From Candidatus Saccharibacteria bacterium GW2011_GWC2_48_9 (lineage in GTDB: Bacteria; Patescibacteriota; Saccharimonadia; Saccharimonadales; Saccharimonadaceae), in assembly GCA_001003725.1 (NCBI GenBank), contig LCPR01000003.1, positions 1 through 63,514 of the forward strand: DNA of 63,514 bases, read 5' to 3'. Of the stretch, positions 6,940 through 15,572 are shown in pieces. The notes beneath the pieces are model-generated. The model did no database searches and had not been told where the DNA came from. It worked only from the letters and a program-made list of their open reading frames with translations. Both the position numbers and the translations under genes were made by a program. Position 1 is the stretch's first letter, and every line of letters starts with the position of its first letter.

Positions 6940-9873
6940 TTAACGCCTGGTCATTTTAGTTAGTCGCCAGATGACAAACAGTATCAACAAGAAGCCCAAG
7001 AATAGCAGCGCTAAGAATGTAAAGCCGCGCAAGAAGTATAATACCGCCACTATCACTGCGATAATTCCCCACCACATCACCCACTGTTGACGCAGCACGG
7101 CCCCGACAGTTAATACAATCAAATGCTCAATCAAGAACACCAGCGAATAGCCAGAAATACCCATGAGTGCGTACGCACCCGTTGAGCCTGTCACGAGTAC
7201 CATGGCTCCCATCAGTCGCACTTGGTAGTCTGCACCCTTGCGCCACCATGCTACGAGTGCAATCACCAGCGCCCACCAGTGACCATAAAACACGAAGTTA
7301 ATTTCTGGTAACAGCGTTGATGCTATTCGTTGCAACCCAAATGTTGCGAGATACGCAGCAATTTCAATATAATCTCGCTTTTTATGAAGATACCCGTGAA
7401 CCGCTAGTGTTGCAGCAATCAGCAATAGCGAACCGGCAGACATCATGATGTGCTGAGGGTCCACATCGAAAATTCCATATATCACACTCCAGCCAAGTAC
7501 GACCCATATCGACAAGAGCGATATCCACTGCCGTACTTCATCGCGTTTGTCGACCATAAGCCAATAGGTAGCATAAAACACTCCCATCGACAGCCATGCG
7601 ACTCCATATATTTGCCACATACTATCAAACTCAAGCCAGCTCCATGCTATATACAGTGCGCACACCAAAGCCGCGTTACCCACCGACAACAGCCAAGCCG
7701 TTTTCTCAATATACGAAGCAATCCAAGCTGTGACCGCAGCCACAATAAATACCAGCGCAGGCCATCCGTCACCCGCTTGTATCGACACAAGCAAAGCTAA
7801 GGTTGGGAAAACCGCGTAAGATATCTTGGCAATATTAGCGATGAGTGACTCGGGGTGCCGCAGCACAAGTCGCAAACAGAGTCCTGCGATACCCGCAACA
7901 AGAAGAAGTAGTGTGGCAGTACGAAGCACAGCAACACCCACAAAGCTGAGCCCAGAAAACACAATTGCCGCAAATACAACAGCACCGACACATAGCAGTC
8001 CATCACGTCGCTCTTGCTCAACACGAGCGTGGTGTGCCAATGCACCGCATACCAATAATGCAGCAGAGATTGTGGCGCTCACCAAGAGCCACCATTCGCT
8101 CGCAAGAGACGAATCGTATACCCATGCACCTACCGACACTACTCCGAGCGCTACGCCCACTATTTCAATAGCAGCAGATCTTAGTGGATACGACAGCAAG
8201 AGGAATATGCCACCGCTGAGTAAGGTTGTCCAGCCTATTGCAACCATACTGTCTGCCATCATGCCACTTAGTACAATGAGGCTACTATAGGCAACTACGG
8301 CTGCTGCCAACAGCGATGCAGCCGCCTGAGACCTGCCCAAAGACAGCGCGCGGTCTAGTGCTACGAGCGCAAGAAGAGCAAATACTGCAAATACACCTGC
8401 TATCACCTCGTACGAGACTACCGGTTCTATAACACCCCGACCGAGCACATACGGTAGCAATAACGATACGCCGAGACCCAGGTATGTCCACTCTGCTCGA
8501 CGTAGTTTTAGCGTCGCTGCAAGTGAAATTGCGCCAAGTACCACGAGACTCACACTCACCCATACCCACATGGCATCAAGCATAGTCCATAGAGACATAC
8601 CGACAAATATCGCCCCCAGTGCCGAAACAAGCCACATATTCTCTACACCTACACTTTTCGCATCAGCGGTTCGTACTCGCGCCAAGCTATACACCGCTTG
8701 AGCCGCCGCTAGCATGAGCCACCAGACACCAAATGAGGCTTCGTGCCAATTATAGACAGTGGCCAGGTCGTAGCCAATCAGGAGCAGTGCGATATGTCCG
8801 AGGCCACGTACCGCTGCTTCGTATATGTAATCTCGTTGCTGCAGCCACACCACCATGTAGTGTGCTGTCGCAACACCAAACAACACCTCGTACATGAACA
8901 AATCCATATATTCCATAGTGAAGAAACTTGCCGCAAGTGCTACAGGGGTAGTAAACTGTCCCGTTTGCTCAACAGGTGCCGCGAACAAAGCCGGTACACG
9001 TTTTGGCCATAGGTACTGTGCGGTATTGCAGACAATAGACACACCCATTAGTGCGATAAAATACCATACCATAGGGAGACTTAGCGTTGAGACTGCGGAC
9101 ATTGCAAGCGACAGGACAAACGCCATGGTGAGATACGACACCAGCTGGCTCTGGATACATATTGCTGCGTAGCCATAGGCGAGCAACCCCACTAGTGATG
9201 TGATGAGCCATGCGTTGGCGCCAGACAAGCCACCGAGTGACGTTAAAGCGAACCCTACAAATGGTATTACTGCTAGTCCCGTACCGATAAAAGCGGTTGC
9301 GGCTGGCTGCAAGCGAACAGAACGGCTATGAATCATAAGCCCTGATACATAGAATGCCACCATCACCAAGATAAGGCTTGTTAATTTTACGACCGGTGGC
9401 ATCACAAGTGTAACGAATAGTGCAGCAGCCGCTACAATCAGAAAACTGCCGACATAGAGTAGCGTGTTAAGATTTTGCAATGTACGCTTTTCTTTTTGCG
9501 CCTCAATATCTTCTTTGCTCAATGCAGGCTGCGCCGCAGCTTGTTGCATAAATATCTGCGGCTCGTCATCTGAGTACTCATCGATATCATCTGCAATGAT
9601 GCCGAGCTCTTCGGACATAGGCACAGCATCTGTCGCAACAGTATTCGTCTCTTTATTGCCCTCTTTTACGTAGTGAAGTAGCTTCCGCTTTGACAAACTA
9701 CCATCACGCAACATTGCTTCTACTTTGTCGCCGAACGCTCGGTAGCCATCCCAGTAGCCTTGACTATAGTCGGCATCTGTATGAGTAGGCGCGTCAGGTC
9801 GCGTGTTTTTCGAGCGAGCATCCAGCCATAATACAAAAAATACCAATGCTGCCAAAAACCACAAAAACTCCAC
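6940..9873 (-). CDS. Giant polytopic membrane protein, DUF2339/DUF2157-like
   Basis: The 977-residue protein starts with one membrane helix (FLWFLAALVFFVLWL), then a soluble stretch with a coiled-coil tail (KEDIEAQKEKRTLQNLNTLL) up to about residue 130. A continuous array of some 25 hydrophobic helices then runs to the end, and it finishes with a basic tail (RLTKMTRR). This layout is like the DUF2339/DUF2157 predicted membrane proteins, whose role is unknown, though no fingerprint motif is decisive. It is the longest non-island gene and is transcribed alone, 79 bases from the FtsB-like gene upstream. Confidence 0.8.
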   Translation of the reverse strand: MEFLWFLAALVFFVLWLDARSKNTRPDAPTHTDADYSQGYWDGYRAFGDKVEAMLRDGSLSKRKLLHYVKEGNKETNTVATDAVPMSEELGIIADDIDEYSDDEPQIFMQQAAAQPALSKEDIEAQKEKRTLQNLNTLLYVGSFLIVAAAALFVTLVMPPVVKLTSLILVMVAFYVSGLMIHSRSVRLQPAATAFIGTGLAVIPFVGFALTSLGGLSGANAWLITSLVGLLAYGYAAICIQSQLVSYLTMAFVLSLAMSAVSTLSLPMVWYFIALMGVSIVCNTAQYLWPKRVPALFAAPVEQTGQFTTPVALAASFFTMEYMDLFMYEVLFGVATAHYMVVWLQQRDYIYEAAVRGLGHIALLLIGYDLATVYNWHEASFGVWWLMLAAAQAVYSLARVRTADAKSVGVENMWLVSALGAIFVGMSLWTMLDAMWVWVSVSLVVLGAISLAATLKLRRAEWTYLGLGVSLLLPYVLGRGVIEPVVSYEVIAGVFAVFALLALVALDRALSLGRSQAAASLLAAAVVAYSSLIVLSGMMADSMVAIGWTTLLSGGIFLLLSYPLRSAAIEIVGVALGVVSVGAWVYDSSLASEWWLLVSATISAALLVCGALAHHARVEQERRDGLLCVGAVVFAAIVFSGLSFVGVAVLRTATLLLLVAGIAGLCLRLVLRHPESLIANIAKISYAVFPTLALLVSIQAGDGWPALVFIVAAVTAWIASYIEKTAWLLSVGNAALVCALYIAWSWLEFDSMWQIYGVAWLSMGVFYATYWLMVDKRDEVRQWISLLSIWVVLGWSVIYGIFDVDPQHIMMSAGSLLLIAATLAVHGYLHKKRDYIEIAAYLATFGLQRIASTLLPEINFVFYGHWWALVIALVAWWRKGADYQVRLMGAMVLVTGSTGAYALMGISGYSLVFLIEHLIVLTVGAVLRQQWVMWWGIIAVIVAVLYFLRGFTFLALLFLGFLLILFVIWRLTKMTRR

Positions 9874-9952
9874 GTCATCCTCCTCTTATTCTTACGCTTA
9901 TCTTAACGTGGTTTTGAGAAAATGACTATAGTGCTTTCGTATAAACAGTCGC

Positions 9953-10396
9953 TTAACTATCGCGATTGGCGTTTCCGCCAAACAAGAAGTTTCCCCATTG
10001 CGCCAAATTACTCGGCTTGGGCGTGTCAGAAACGGTGGCAGATTCTTCACCCCCCGCTTTGGTTGCCTCTGGAGAGTTTGGTGGCAGCAGAAGAAGCTTC
10101 TCACCGGGATCACCGTAGCCGAGACGCTCACGGACAGCGAGCTTCTTGTACTCTTCGCTCTGTAAATAGCGCTGTTCATATTCGAGCGTTTTGGTCTCAA
10201 GGTCCGTCAACTGCGCTTGTCTTGTCTTGTCTTCGACAACTTTTTTGAGCTCGTAATTTTTTTGCATGGCTTGCACGGAACCCCATATAAACCATGTAAT
10301 GGCGATACCCACAAGCAACACCGTAATCACCTCGCGGGTCGGGTAGCGATAGCGTATATGATAGACCGTGCGTCGAATGCGTGTAGTAATACCCAT
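9953..10396 (-). CDS. FtsB/DivIC-like septum formation initiator
   Basis: This 147-residue protein has a short basic N-terminus, one membrane helix (about 24-42), a coiled coil rich in Glu, Lys and Gln (about 44-90), and the family's closing motif ARERLGYGDPGEKLLLLP, where DivIC/FtsB proteins have a conserved LGY/pGE(k/v) segment. The C-terminal tail is Ser/Pro-rich and probably flexible. Known relatives bridge the divisome proteins FtsL and FtsQ. No other division genes are adjacent here. It is divergent from the tRNA-Ile2 gene. Confidence 0.8.
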   Translation of the reverse strand: MGITTRIRRTVYHIRYRYPTREVITVLLVGIAITWFIWGSVQAMQKNYELKKVVEDKTRQAQLTDLETKTLEYEQRYLQSEEYKKLAVRERLGYGDPGEKLLLLPPNSPEATKAGGEESATVSDTPKPSNLAQWGNFLFGGNANRDS

Positions 10397-10452
10397 TTCT
10401 ACTTCATATTATAGCCTAATCAATCTCTCTGCGCTATAATGTACGGAGACGT

Positions 10453-10528
10453 GGGGCTGTAGCTCATCGGTTAGAGCAGGCGGCTCATAACCACTTGGTA
10501 GTTGGTTCGATTCCAACCAGCCCCACCA
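10453..10528 (+). tRNA. tRNA with CAT anticodon, probable tRNA-Ile2
   Basis: It starts GGGGCTGTAGCTCATCGG, folds well and ends with encoded CCA. The middle section AGAGCAGGCGGCTCATAA followed by CTTGGT is much closer to bacterial tRNA-Ile2, read after lysidine modification (E. coli AGAGCAGGCGACTCATAAT), than to elongator Met. A TATAAT box lies at 10435-10440. Identity as Ile2 needs a TilS substrate check. Confidence 0.85.
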
Positions 10529-10530
10529 TA

Positions 10531-10561
10531 GAAAAAAGCAGACTTCGTTCTGCTTTTTTCT
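10531..10561 (+). terminator. Terminator after tRNA-Ile2
   Basis: AAAAAAGCAGA pairs with TCTGCTTTTTT around a short CTTCGT-type loop, and the T run ends the plus-strand transcript. The hairpin is nearly symmetric and could also act on the minus strand. Confidence 0.85.
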
Positions 10562-10630
10562 ATTCTTACATTAACTAGCCGTTAGCTATCTGTGCGACTC
10601 CTACCGTAAAGCAGAGCGAGTCGCAGATTC

Positions 10631-11227
10631 CTACGCACCCGCGGGTGGCGCTTCGTTGCAAGAGGTGATGTTTGATGCAGTAAATGAATATTTATAATAA
10701 TCATTTGTAGCTGCGTACGCACCACCGATAACACCGCCGATCGCAGCATGATTACACATATAGCTATTGGCACTCATGAATCCCATTTCACGAAAACCCA
10801 TTCTTTGGTATAGCGCCGAGTTTTGAGGTCCACCACTGGCCATATTCCAGGCGCTGATAATATACTGAGAGCCGTTGCTGGCATACATATAGCATCCCGT
10901 CATACCGCCCCTACCCTTACCGGTATTAGGGGTACTTTGGGGTAATGATTCCGGCACCCCCGGAACCCAATCTGTTTGTGCAGTACCGCCGTAGCAGTTT
11001 GCATCTGTCCTGACAGTCGATAGGTCGCCTGTAGACGGATACGTCGAGTTAATAGCATTGTATTTTTCAACGATTTTCTGCACGTTCTTAATATCACTTC
11101 TGGCCTGGGTATCCTTGGCTCTATTTTGTACACCATTAAACGCCACTATAGTAATAGCGGCTAGTATGCCGATGACGACAATCACGATAAGAAGTTCGAC
11201 AATGGTAAAACCGTGTGTTTTCTTCAT
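10631..11227 (-). CDS. Type IV pilin-like protein (prepilin)
   Basis: The 198 residues begin with a short leader MKKTHG followed by FTIVELLIVIVVIGILAAI, the classic prepilin peptidase site (cleavage after Gly6, then Phe, with Glu at mature position 5) and hydrophobic assembly helix. The globular part contains several cysteines (DANCYGG, TGCYMY, YMCNH, TSCNE) that may pair. Other members of this kind build type IV pili or pseudopili. It lies 57 bases downstream of a second prepilin gene in the same orientation, and a third is at 15007. No pilus motor or peptidase is in this window. Confidence 0.93.
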   Translation of the reverse strand: MKKTHGFTIVELLIVIVVIGILAAITIVAFNGVQNRAKDTQARSDIKNVQKIVEKYNAINSTYPSTGDLSTVRTDANCYGGTAQTDWVPGVPESLPQSTPNTGKGRGGMTGCYMYASNGSQYIISAWNMASGGPQNSALYQRMGFREMGFMSANSYMCNHAAIGGVIGGAYAATNDYYKYSFTASNITSCNEAPPAGA

Positions 11228-11284
11228 TTTTTCAGTATAGCGTAAGCGGTTTATAAATTATACAATTTTGTCAGATAGCTCGAC

Positions 11285-11869
11285 TTATTGCGACACAGTT
11301 TCAGATTGGACGGCATTTTTTGACTCACTCCACCACGCTACCAGGTATTTCGTGCACGTGTGTGTTCCAATAACAAAACAAACGGAGTTATCGTCGTTGA
11401 GCGCCCTAAACTGATACTGGGAGCCATTTGTCACTGCATTTTGCGTAAAAGAATTGGTAGTGCCAGCGGCTGCACCAGGGGCGATAATCATCTGGCGCGT
11501 TACTCCGTTGAGATTTGCAACAGGCCAGTCGCCAGATGGATCGTTAACTCCTTGTGGCTGTGACGTTATGTAGGTATACGGATATACGCCCTTGTCTGCT
11601 TTGTAGATAGCAAGCGACTTCTTAAACTGATTGATTGCTGACTGCCTCTGCGAATCTCTTGCTCGCTGCTGCACACCGTTAAACGCCACGATTGTAATGG
11701 CGGCTAAAATACCTATCACAACGATCACAATCAAAAGCTCTACAATAGTAAAGCCGTGCGTATTGCGCCGCGCGGGAAGCTTACTGCTTACCACGGGAGA
11801 AATAGCATTACCAGCTAGACCACACTTCGTCCAAAGCGTTTTGATTGTGATGGGTAGTAGGGAATGCAT
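11285..11869 (-). CDS. Type IV pilin-like protein with unusually long leader
   Basis: The helix FTIVELLIVIVVIGILAAI is the same as in the neighbouring prepilin, but about 38 residues precede the cleavage Gly when translation starts at the ATG at 11869. A GTG start at the second half of the leader (giving VVSSKLPARRNTHG before the helix) would give a more normal leader, though neither start has a clear Shine-Dalgarno. The body is a single pilin domain with a short C-terminal cysteine pair (NSVCFVIGTHTC). It is probably co-transcribed with the prepilin downstream. Confidence 0.9.
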   Translation of the reverse strand: MHSLLPITIKTLWTKCGLAGNAISPVVSSKLPARRNTHGFTIVELLIVIVVIGILAAITIVAFNGVQQRARDSQRQSAINQFKKSLAIYKADKGVYPYTYITSQPQGVNDPSGDWPVANLNGVTRQMIIAPGAAAGTTNSFTQNAVTNGSQYQFRALNDDNSVCFVIGTHTCTKYLVAWWSESKNAVQSETVSQ

Positions 11870-12003
11870 GACTTGCTATCAGTATACAACATTACGCTTG
11901 TGCTAAAAACTTCGTGTATCTGCATAGGCGTTCTGCGAAATGCGTAGTAAAAGGTCTCGAGTATGTTGAAAGACCATTTCTAGTAGCTCACGGCTGCAAC
12001 AAC

Positions 12004-12555
12004 TTATAATCCAGCAGCTTTTTGAACTCGCTTAAGCGCATGTGCACGTTTATTTGCGTCAGCGTTACTGTCTAAGAATTCTTTGTTAAGTTCATGCTTC
12101 ACGAGCACCTTCTCTAGGTCGATATCCTCTTCCGACATACCAGCCACCCTATGCTGGTCAACAGCGGCAAGGGTATCTATGCCTTTCATAAAAGCTGGAT
12201 AAAGCCTGTGCGTATTACCCTCTGCTCCTAGCTGAACAGATTCTGGATCTTTATAACGAACCCGAAAAGCACTACCGTCAATTGCAGTCTGTTGCTCACT
12301 ACCCCTTGTCATGTTGCGCTTATTGTAGAACTTCATAATTGCCTCCATTGCCATCGCTCTGTCAGTCAGCGATACGGCGACGCCGTGTTCCACGACTTCG
12401 CTGCCACCATCCATCTCAGCCTCAACCCAGGCATCTCGGACCCCCTCAGACTCATCGGTAACAGGTTCATCGGTAATATGGCCGAAATAATCGTCGTTGG
12501 GCAATATGTCGCCCTCAAGAGTTTCAACATCACGTGGATATTTTTCTGTGATCAT
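12004..12555 (-). CDS. Hypothetical protein, 183 aa
   Basis: Not recognised. It is an acidic N-terminal half (about 1-60, likely flexible) followed by a helical, more basic C-terminal half (MAMEAIMKFYNKRNM, then DIDLEKVLVKHELNKEFLDS and KRAHALKRVQKAAG). No signal peptide, membrane segment or catalytic motif is visible. It stands alone, with a terminator of the upstream small gene just before it. Confidence 0.65.
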   Translation of the reverse strand: MITEKYPRDVETLEGDILPNDDYFGHITDEPVTDESEGVRDAWVEAEMDGGSEVVEHGVAVSLTDRAMAMEAIMKFYNKRNMTRGSEQQTAIDGSAFRVRYKDPESVQLGAEGNTHRLYPAFMKGIDTLAAVDQHRVAGMSEEDIDLEKVLVKHELNKEFLDSNADANKRAHALKRVQKAAGL

Positions 12556-12616
12556 ACTGTTTTATATTATATCACTCTTATGCTTATAAATCAAGTATAT
12601 AATCGTGACAATCAAA

Positions 12617-12644
12617 AACCCCTGCCGCGAGTGGCAGGGGGTTG
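12617..12644 (-). terminator. Terminator of the 68-aa gene
   Basis: On the minus strand CCCCTGCC pairs with GGCAGGGG around a short loop and is followed by TTTTTG. It lies 58 bases downstream of the stop at 12702. Confidence 0.85.
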
Positions 12645-12701
12645 TTTGGCACCTGTTTGTGTTGCTATCACTATAGCATCATACAGGCAACGTGTTCAAG
12701 C

Positions 12702-12908
12702 TTATTTTTTCTTCGAAATTGTCAAGAAACCGTTTCGTGGGTTTTCCTTGACGACGCGATCTTCTGGAAGATCTGTTGGTTCACCTTTTTCGTTCACTTC
12801 TTTTTTCGCAAAGAAGTAGATTGTCTGCGTTTTTCCACCGCGGAGAGTTACGTCTGACTTGTGCAGGTAGTAAGTGACGCCTTTTGAGTTAGTGTGACTA
12901 TAAGCCAT
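12702..12908 (-). CDS. Small conserved protein, 68 aa
   Basis: The sequence starts MAYSHTNSKGVTYYLHKSDV and continues LRGGKTQTIYFFAKKE, ending in a basic ISKKK tail. From memory, short proteins with this opening and the TIYFFAK segment are common in Candidate Phyla Radiation genomes, with no known function. It is predicted to be beta-rich and basic. The ribosome site is very strong (AGGAGGT about 8 bases before the ATG) and the gene has its own terminator, so it is probably well expressed alone. Confidence 0.85.
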   Translation of the reverse strand: MAYSHTNSKGVTYYLHKSDVTLRGGKTQTIYFFAKKEVNEKGEPTDLPEDRVVKENPRNGFLTISKKK

Positions 12909-12981
12909 AAGAATGATACCTCCTATATTAGAACATCTTACATAAGTTAGCGTATCTCTAGTGTGCCTCTGTTGTCAACAC

Positions 12982-13611
12982 TTAGATATCTTGATACTTA
13001 CTCTTGAGAAGCAATTTGAGCACGACAAGTGTTATCATGCGGCCAAGAATAAGCAGTACTATGAAGACGCATGCGAAGATGGAAAATCCCGCAAAATCTG
13101 GCGACCATAGCGGCGACGCAAACACGAAACGGTACCGATCTGGGTCTGGCATCTTTACCTGCGATACGGGGTCGCTATCAGGGGCGTATTTGGCATATTC
13201 TCTTGCAAAACAGTCTACGTAGCCTTGGTTGTAACCAGAGAACTGGGGCTTACAGATTGCGTCAACCTGTTGGTTGATCACTGCTCCACTTTGATTGGCA
13301 GTAGCAGCTTGCTCGACTAGTGCCGCCTTGTCTCGTTCATACTGTGATGCTAAATATACATCGTTTTGTCCGGTATTCATATGTGCACTTACATAATGCT
13401 GTAAATCGAGCAGTCTATTGCGTGTTGTTTCAGACTTACCTTGTTCATCTGCCGAGATAACAGCATCTCTGCGTTGCGTCATGCCTACATTATTCAGACG
13501 TAAAAAAGTCGCCGCAACAAACGCCATCAACACCAGCAAAATCAATAGCTGCCAGGTTTTTATACGCTGGAGGTTTTTGATTGTTTTCTGGACTGTGCGT
13601 TGTTTAGCCAC
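12982..13611 (-). CDS. Membrane protein with two terminal helices and an outside domain
   Basis: The 209 residues have a basic N-terminus, a membrane helix at about 19-38, an extracytoplasmic helical domain of about 130 residues with two cysteines (AICKPQFSGYNQGYVDCFAREY) that could pair, and a second membrane helix at about 170-195 with a basic cytoplasmic tail. Family not recognised. It follows the MFS gene at 13652 in the same direction, 40 bases away, and may share its transcript. Confidence 0.75.
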   Translation of the reverse strand: MAKQRTVQKTIKNLQRIKTWQLLILLVLMAFVAATFLRLNNVGMTQRRDAVISADEQGKSETTRNRLLDLQHYVSAHMNTGQNDVYLASQYERDKAALVEQAATANQSGAVINQQVDAICKPQFSGYNQGYVDCFAREYAKYAPDSDPVSQVKMPDPDRYRFVFASPLWSPDFAGFSIFACVFIVLLILGRMITLVVLKLLLKSKYQDI

Positions 13612-13651
13612 GAATTTCCACCTTCTTAGACTTCTGACTTAGTATAGCAAA

Positions 13652-14875
13652 CTAACGAGAGTGTCGGTAGATAGGGAACCTTGCCGACATAATGAACAAT
13701 ATCGCTATCCCGGCAAAGATAAATGTCGCTCCGAGCGCTATCTGCGCATCTGTTGTAATGGTGAGGGCGAGAAATAGCACGAGGCTAGCGACTACGCCGC
13801 CGACATTGAGTGCTGCTTCGATGCACAACACGTAGACAATGCGATGACCGGTGCGGTCCGCCAAATCAAACATACCCCGCATAAACGCCATGGCGTAGCC
13901 AGCAGCAGCCACTTCGTTCAGTACGTTTGTCATCACCGCAGATACCGGCGTCACGACAAATGGGCGCATGAGATGCGTGAGCGACTTCAATGCAGTTGTG
14001 GAAATCAGTAGTTCACGCCCTCGCTTGCGGTCAATCAGCACACCGTATACATGCGATACAATAAGTCCTACAAACACCGCGATAGCCGAGAGTGCACCGA
14101 TTTGTGCATACACCACATCTCCAGATTGCATAAATACAACCGACGCAAGAAACAGTGGCCAAATAACCATCACCGCAGTACTGTCAATGCCAACTGCCAC
14201 CTCAGCGCGCATGCTACGCCACGCCATAGCCCAGGGGAATCCACGAAAATCCAATTTCTGCCCCAGTCGCACTGGCTCGGCCGTACGAAACAGCGGTACC
14301 GCCGCCAGAAGGAGCAGTACTGAAGCAACCCACATTGTCACTTCTGGATTTATCAACCAGGCTATCAAACCACCAACCAGCGGACTGATACCGGCGGCTA
14401 TCTTGTCGATAATATTCATGTAGCCAATCTCTTTGCCTGCATTGTCGTCGTGTTTTACTTTAGAAAAATCTACCAGGTGTGCAATTGAATACAGTGTCAT
14501 CGAGCTACCTTGGCATAGTGTATATGTTAACAGGGCCCATATACCGATTTCATCAAGGAACGAAAAAGCAATGAGCGATGGGATGCTGACGACATTGGCT
14601 ATCAGCATCGCATGCTTTGGTCCAACACGCGCTACTATCTGTGCGCCCGGATACGCCATCAGTGCCTTAAACAAGAAATAAATCACATAATAGCCAGCGA
14701 TAAAATGAAGTGAGTAGTCGTTTTTGAACATGTATATCGCTACAAATGTCGCAATCATGGCGTTTGCCGTCATACGCAACATGCGCGCAGTATACAGCTC
14801 GGCTATTTCACCAAATGTAGCATTACGCCAAAAATGTCGACGTACAAGTATACGATAGATAAATCCCTGAAACAT
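13652..14875 (-). CDS. Major facilitator superfamily transporter
   Basis: The 407 residues form about 12 membrane helices with the typical two-half layout. The loop between helices 2 and 3 has a weak form of the MFS signature (YPGAQIVARVGPKHAML), and a matching one is in the second half (YGVLIDRKRGRELL). The substrate cannot be told. It is the first gene of a possible pair with the membrane protein downstream, and it is divergent from the prepilin at 15007. Confidence 0.85.
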   Translation of the reverse strand: MFQGFIYRILVRRHFWRNATFGEIAELYTARMLRMTANAMIATFVAIYMFKNDYSLHFIAGYYVIYFLFKALMAYPGAQIVARVGPKHAMLIANVVSIPSLIAFSFLDEIGIWALLTYTLCQGSSMTLYSIAHLVDFSKVKHDDNAGKEIGYMNIIDKIAAGISPLVGGLIAWLINPEVTMWVASVLLLLAAVPLFRTAEPVRLGQKLDFRGFPWAMAWRSMRAEVAVGIDSTAVMVIWPLFLASVVFMQSGDVVYAQIGALSAIAVFVGLIVSHVYGVLIDRKRGRELLISTTALKSLTHLMRPFVVTPVSAVMTNVLNEVAAAGYAMAFMRGMFDLADRTGHRIVYVLCIEAALNVGGVVASLVLFLALTITTDAQIALGATFIFAGIAILFIMSARFPIYRHSR

Positions 14876-15006
14876 GTGTTTGTTTGCCCTTACCCTATAA
14901 TCTTACTTAGTATTTTGTCATAGTTTTTGCTTATGCACAATAAAATTGCTTATGCTGTCGTGATATACTAGCTACAACACTAGTCAACATTTAACGAGAT
15001 CCCTTG

Positions 15007-15558
15007 ATGAAACATCGAAACACAGGCTTCACTATCGTTGAACTACTCATAGTAATTGTGGTGATCGGCATACTAGCGGCCATTACTATAGTTGCTTTCA
15101 ATGGCGTTCAGCAACGAGCAGAAAACAACAAGACCGTCAGCGCAGTTAAAGAGTACGCGAAATTGGCTCAAGCCTATGCAGCCGAAAAAAGTGAATACCC
15201 TATTGTGAACTGGGCATGCCTGGCACCCCACACAACCCCGACTGCAGCGCGATGCGGCAATCTCACCGATGGCGTTAGCACTTGCGGGGGAGGTGGCGCA
15301 TCCTCCAATGCTACATTCGATACTGCACTAAAGACAGTGGCGAGCAAACTGCCCGAGTTAAGCTCTCAGCAAATGAATTGCGGGGGTAAAACTTACGCAG
15401 GGGCATGGTATCATTCTACCGACGGCCGAACCGCCACGATTCAGTATTATTTACGGGGAAATGTAGATACCTGCCCTAGCATTGGCTCTCTTAGGCATGT
15501 GTCGCGCGGCCAGACCAATGACACTACATGGTGCAACACGACACTTCCAGCCTTATAA
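15007..15558 (+). CDS. Type IV pilin-like protein (prepilin)
   Basis: Starting at the ATG at 15007 the leader is MKHRNTG, followed by FTIVELLIVIVVIGILAAI, a canonical prepilin cleavage site and assembly helix. A TTG directly before it could also serve. The C-terminal domain is rich in Cys, Gly and Ser, with at least six cysteines (NWACLA, ARCGN, STCGGG, QMNCGG, DTCPS, TWCNT), more than in the other two prepilins here, and is likely held by disulfides outside the cell. It is 14 bases upstream of the murC-like gene in the same direction. Confidence 0.92.
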   Translation: MKHRNTGFTIVELLIVIVVIGILAAITIVAFNGVQQRAENNKTVSAVKEYAKLAQAYAAEKSEYPIVNWACLAPHTTPTAARCGNLTDGVSTCGGGGASSNATFDTALKTVASKLPELSSQQMNCGGKTYAGAWYHSTDGRTATIQYYLRGNVDTCPSIGSLRHVSRGQTNDTTWCNTTLPAL

Positions 15559-15572
15559 CGTATAATAAATTC

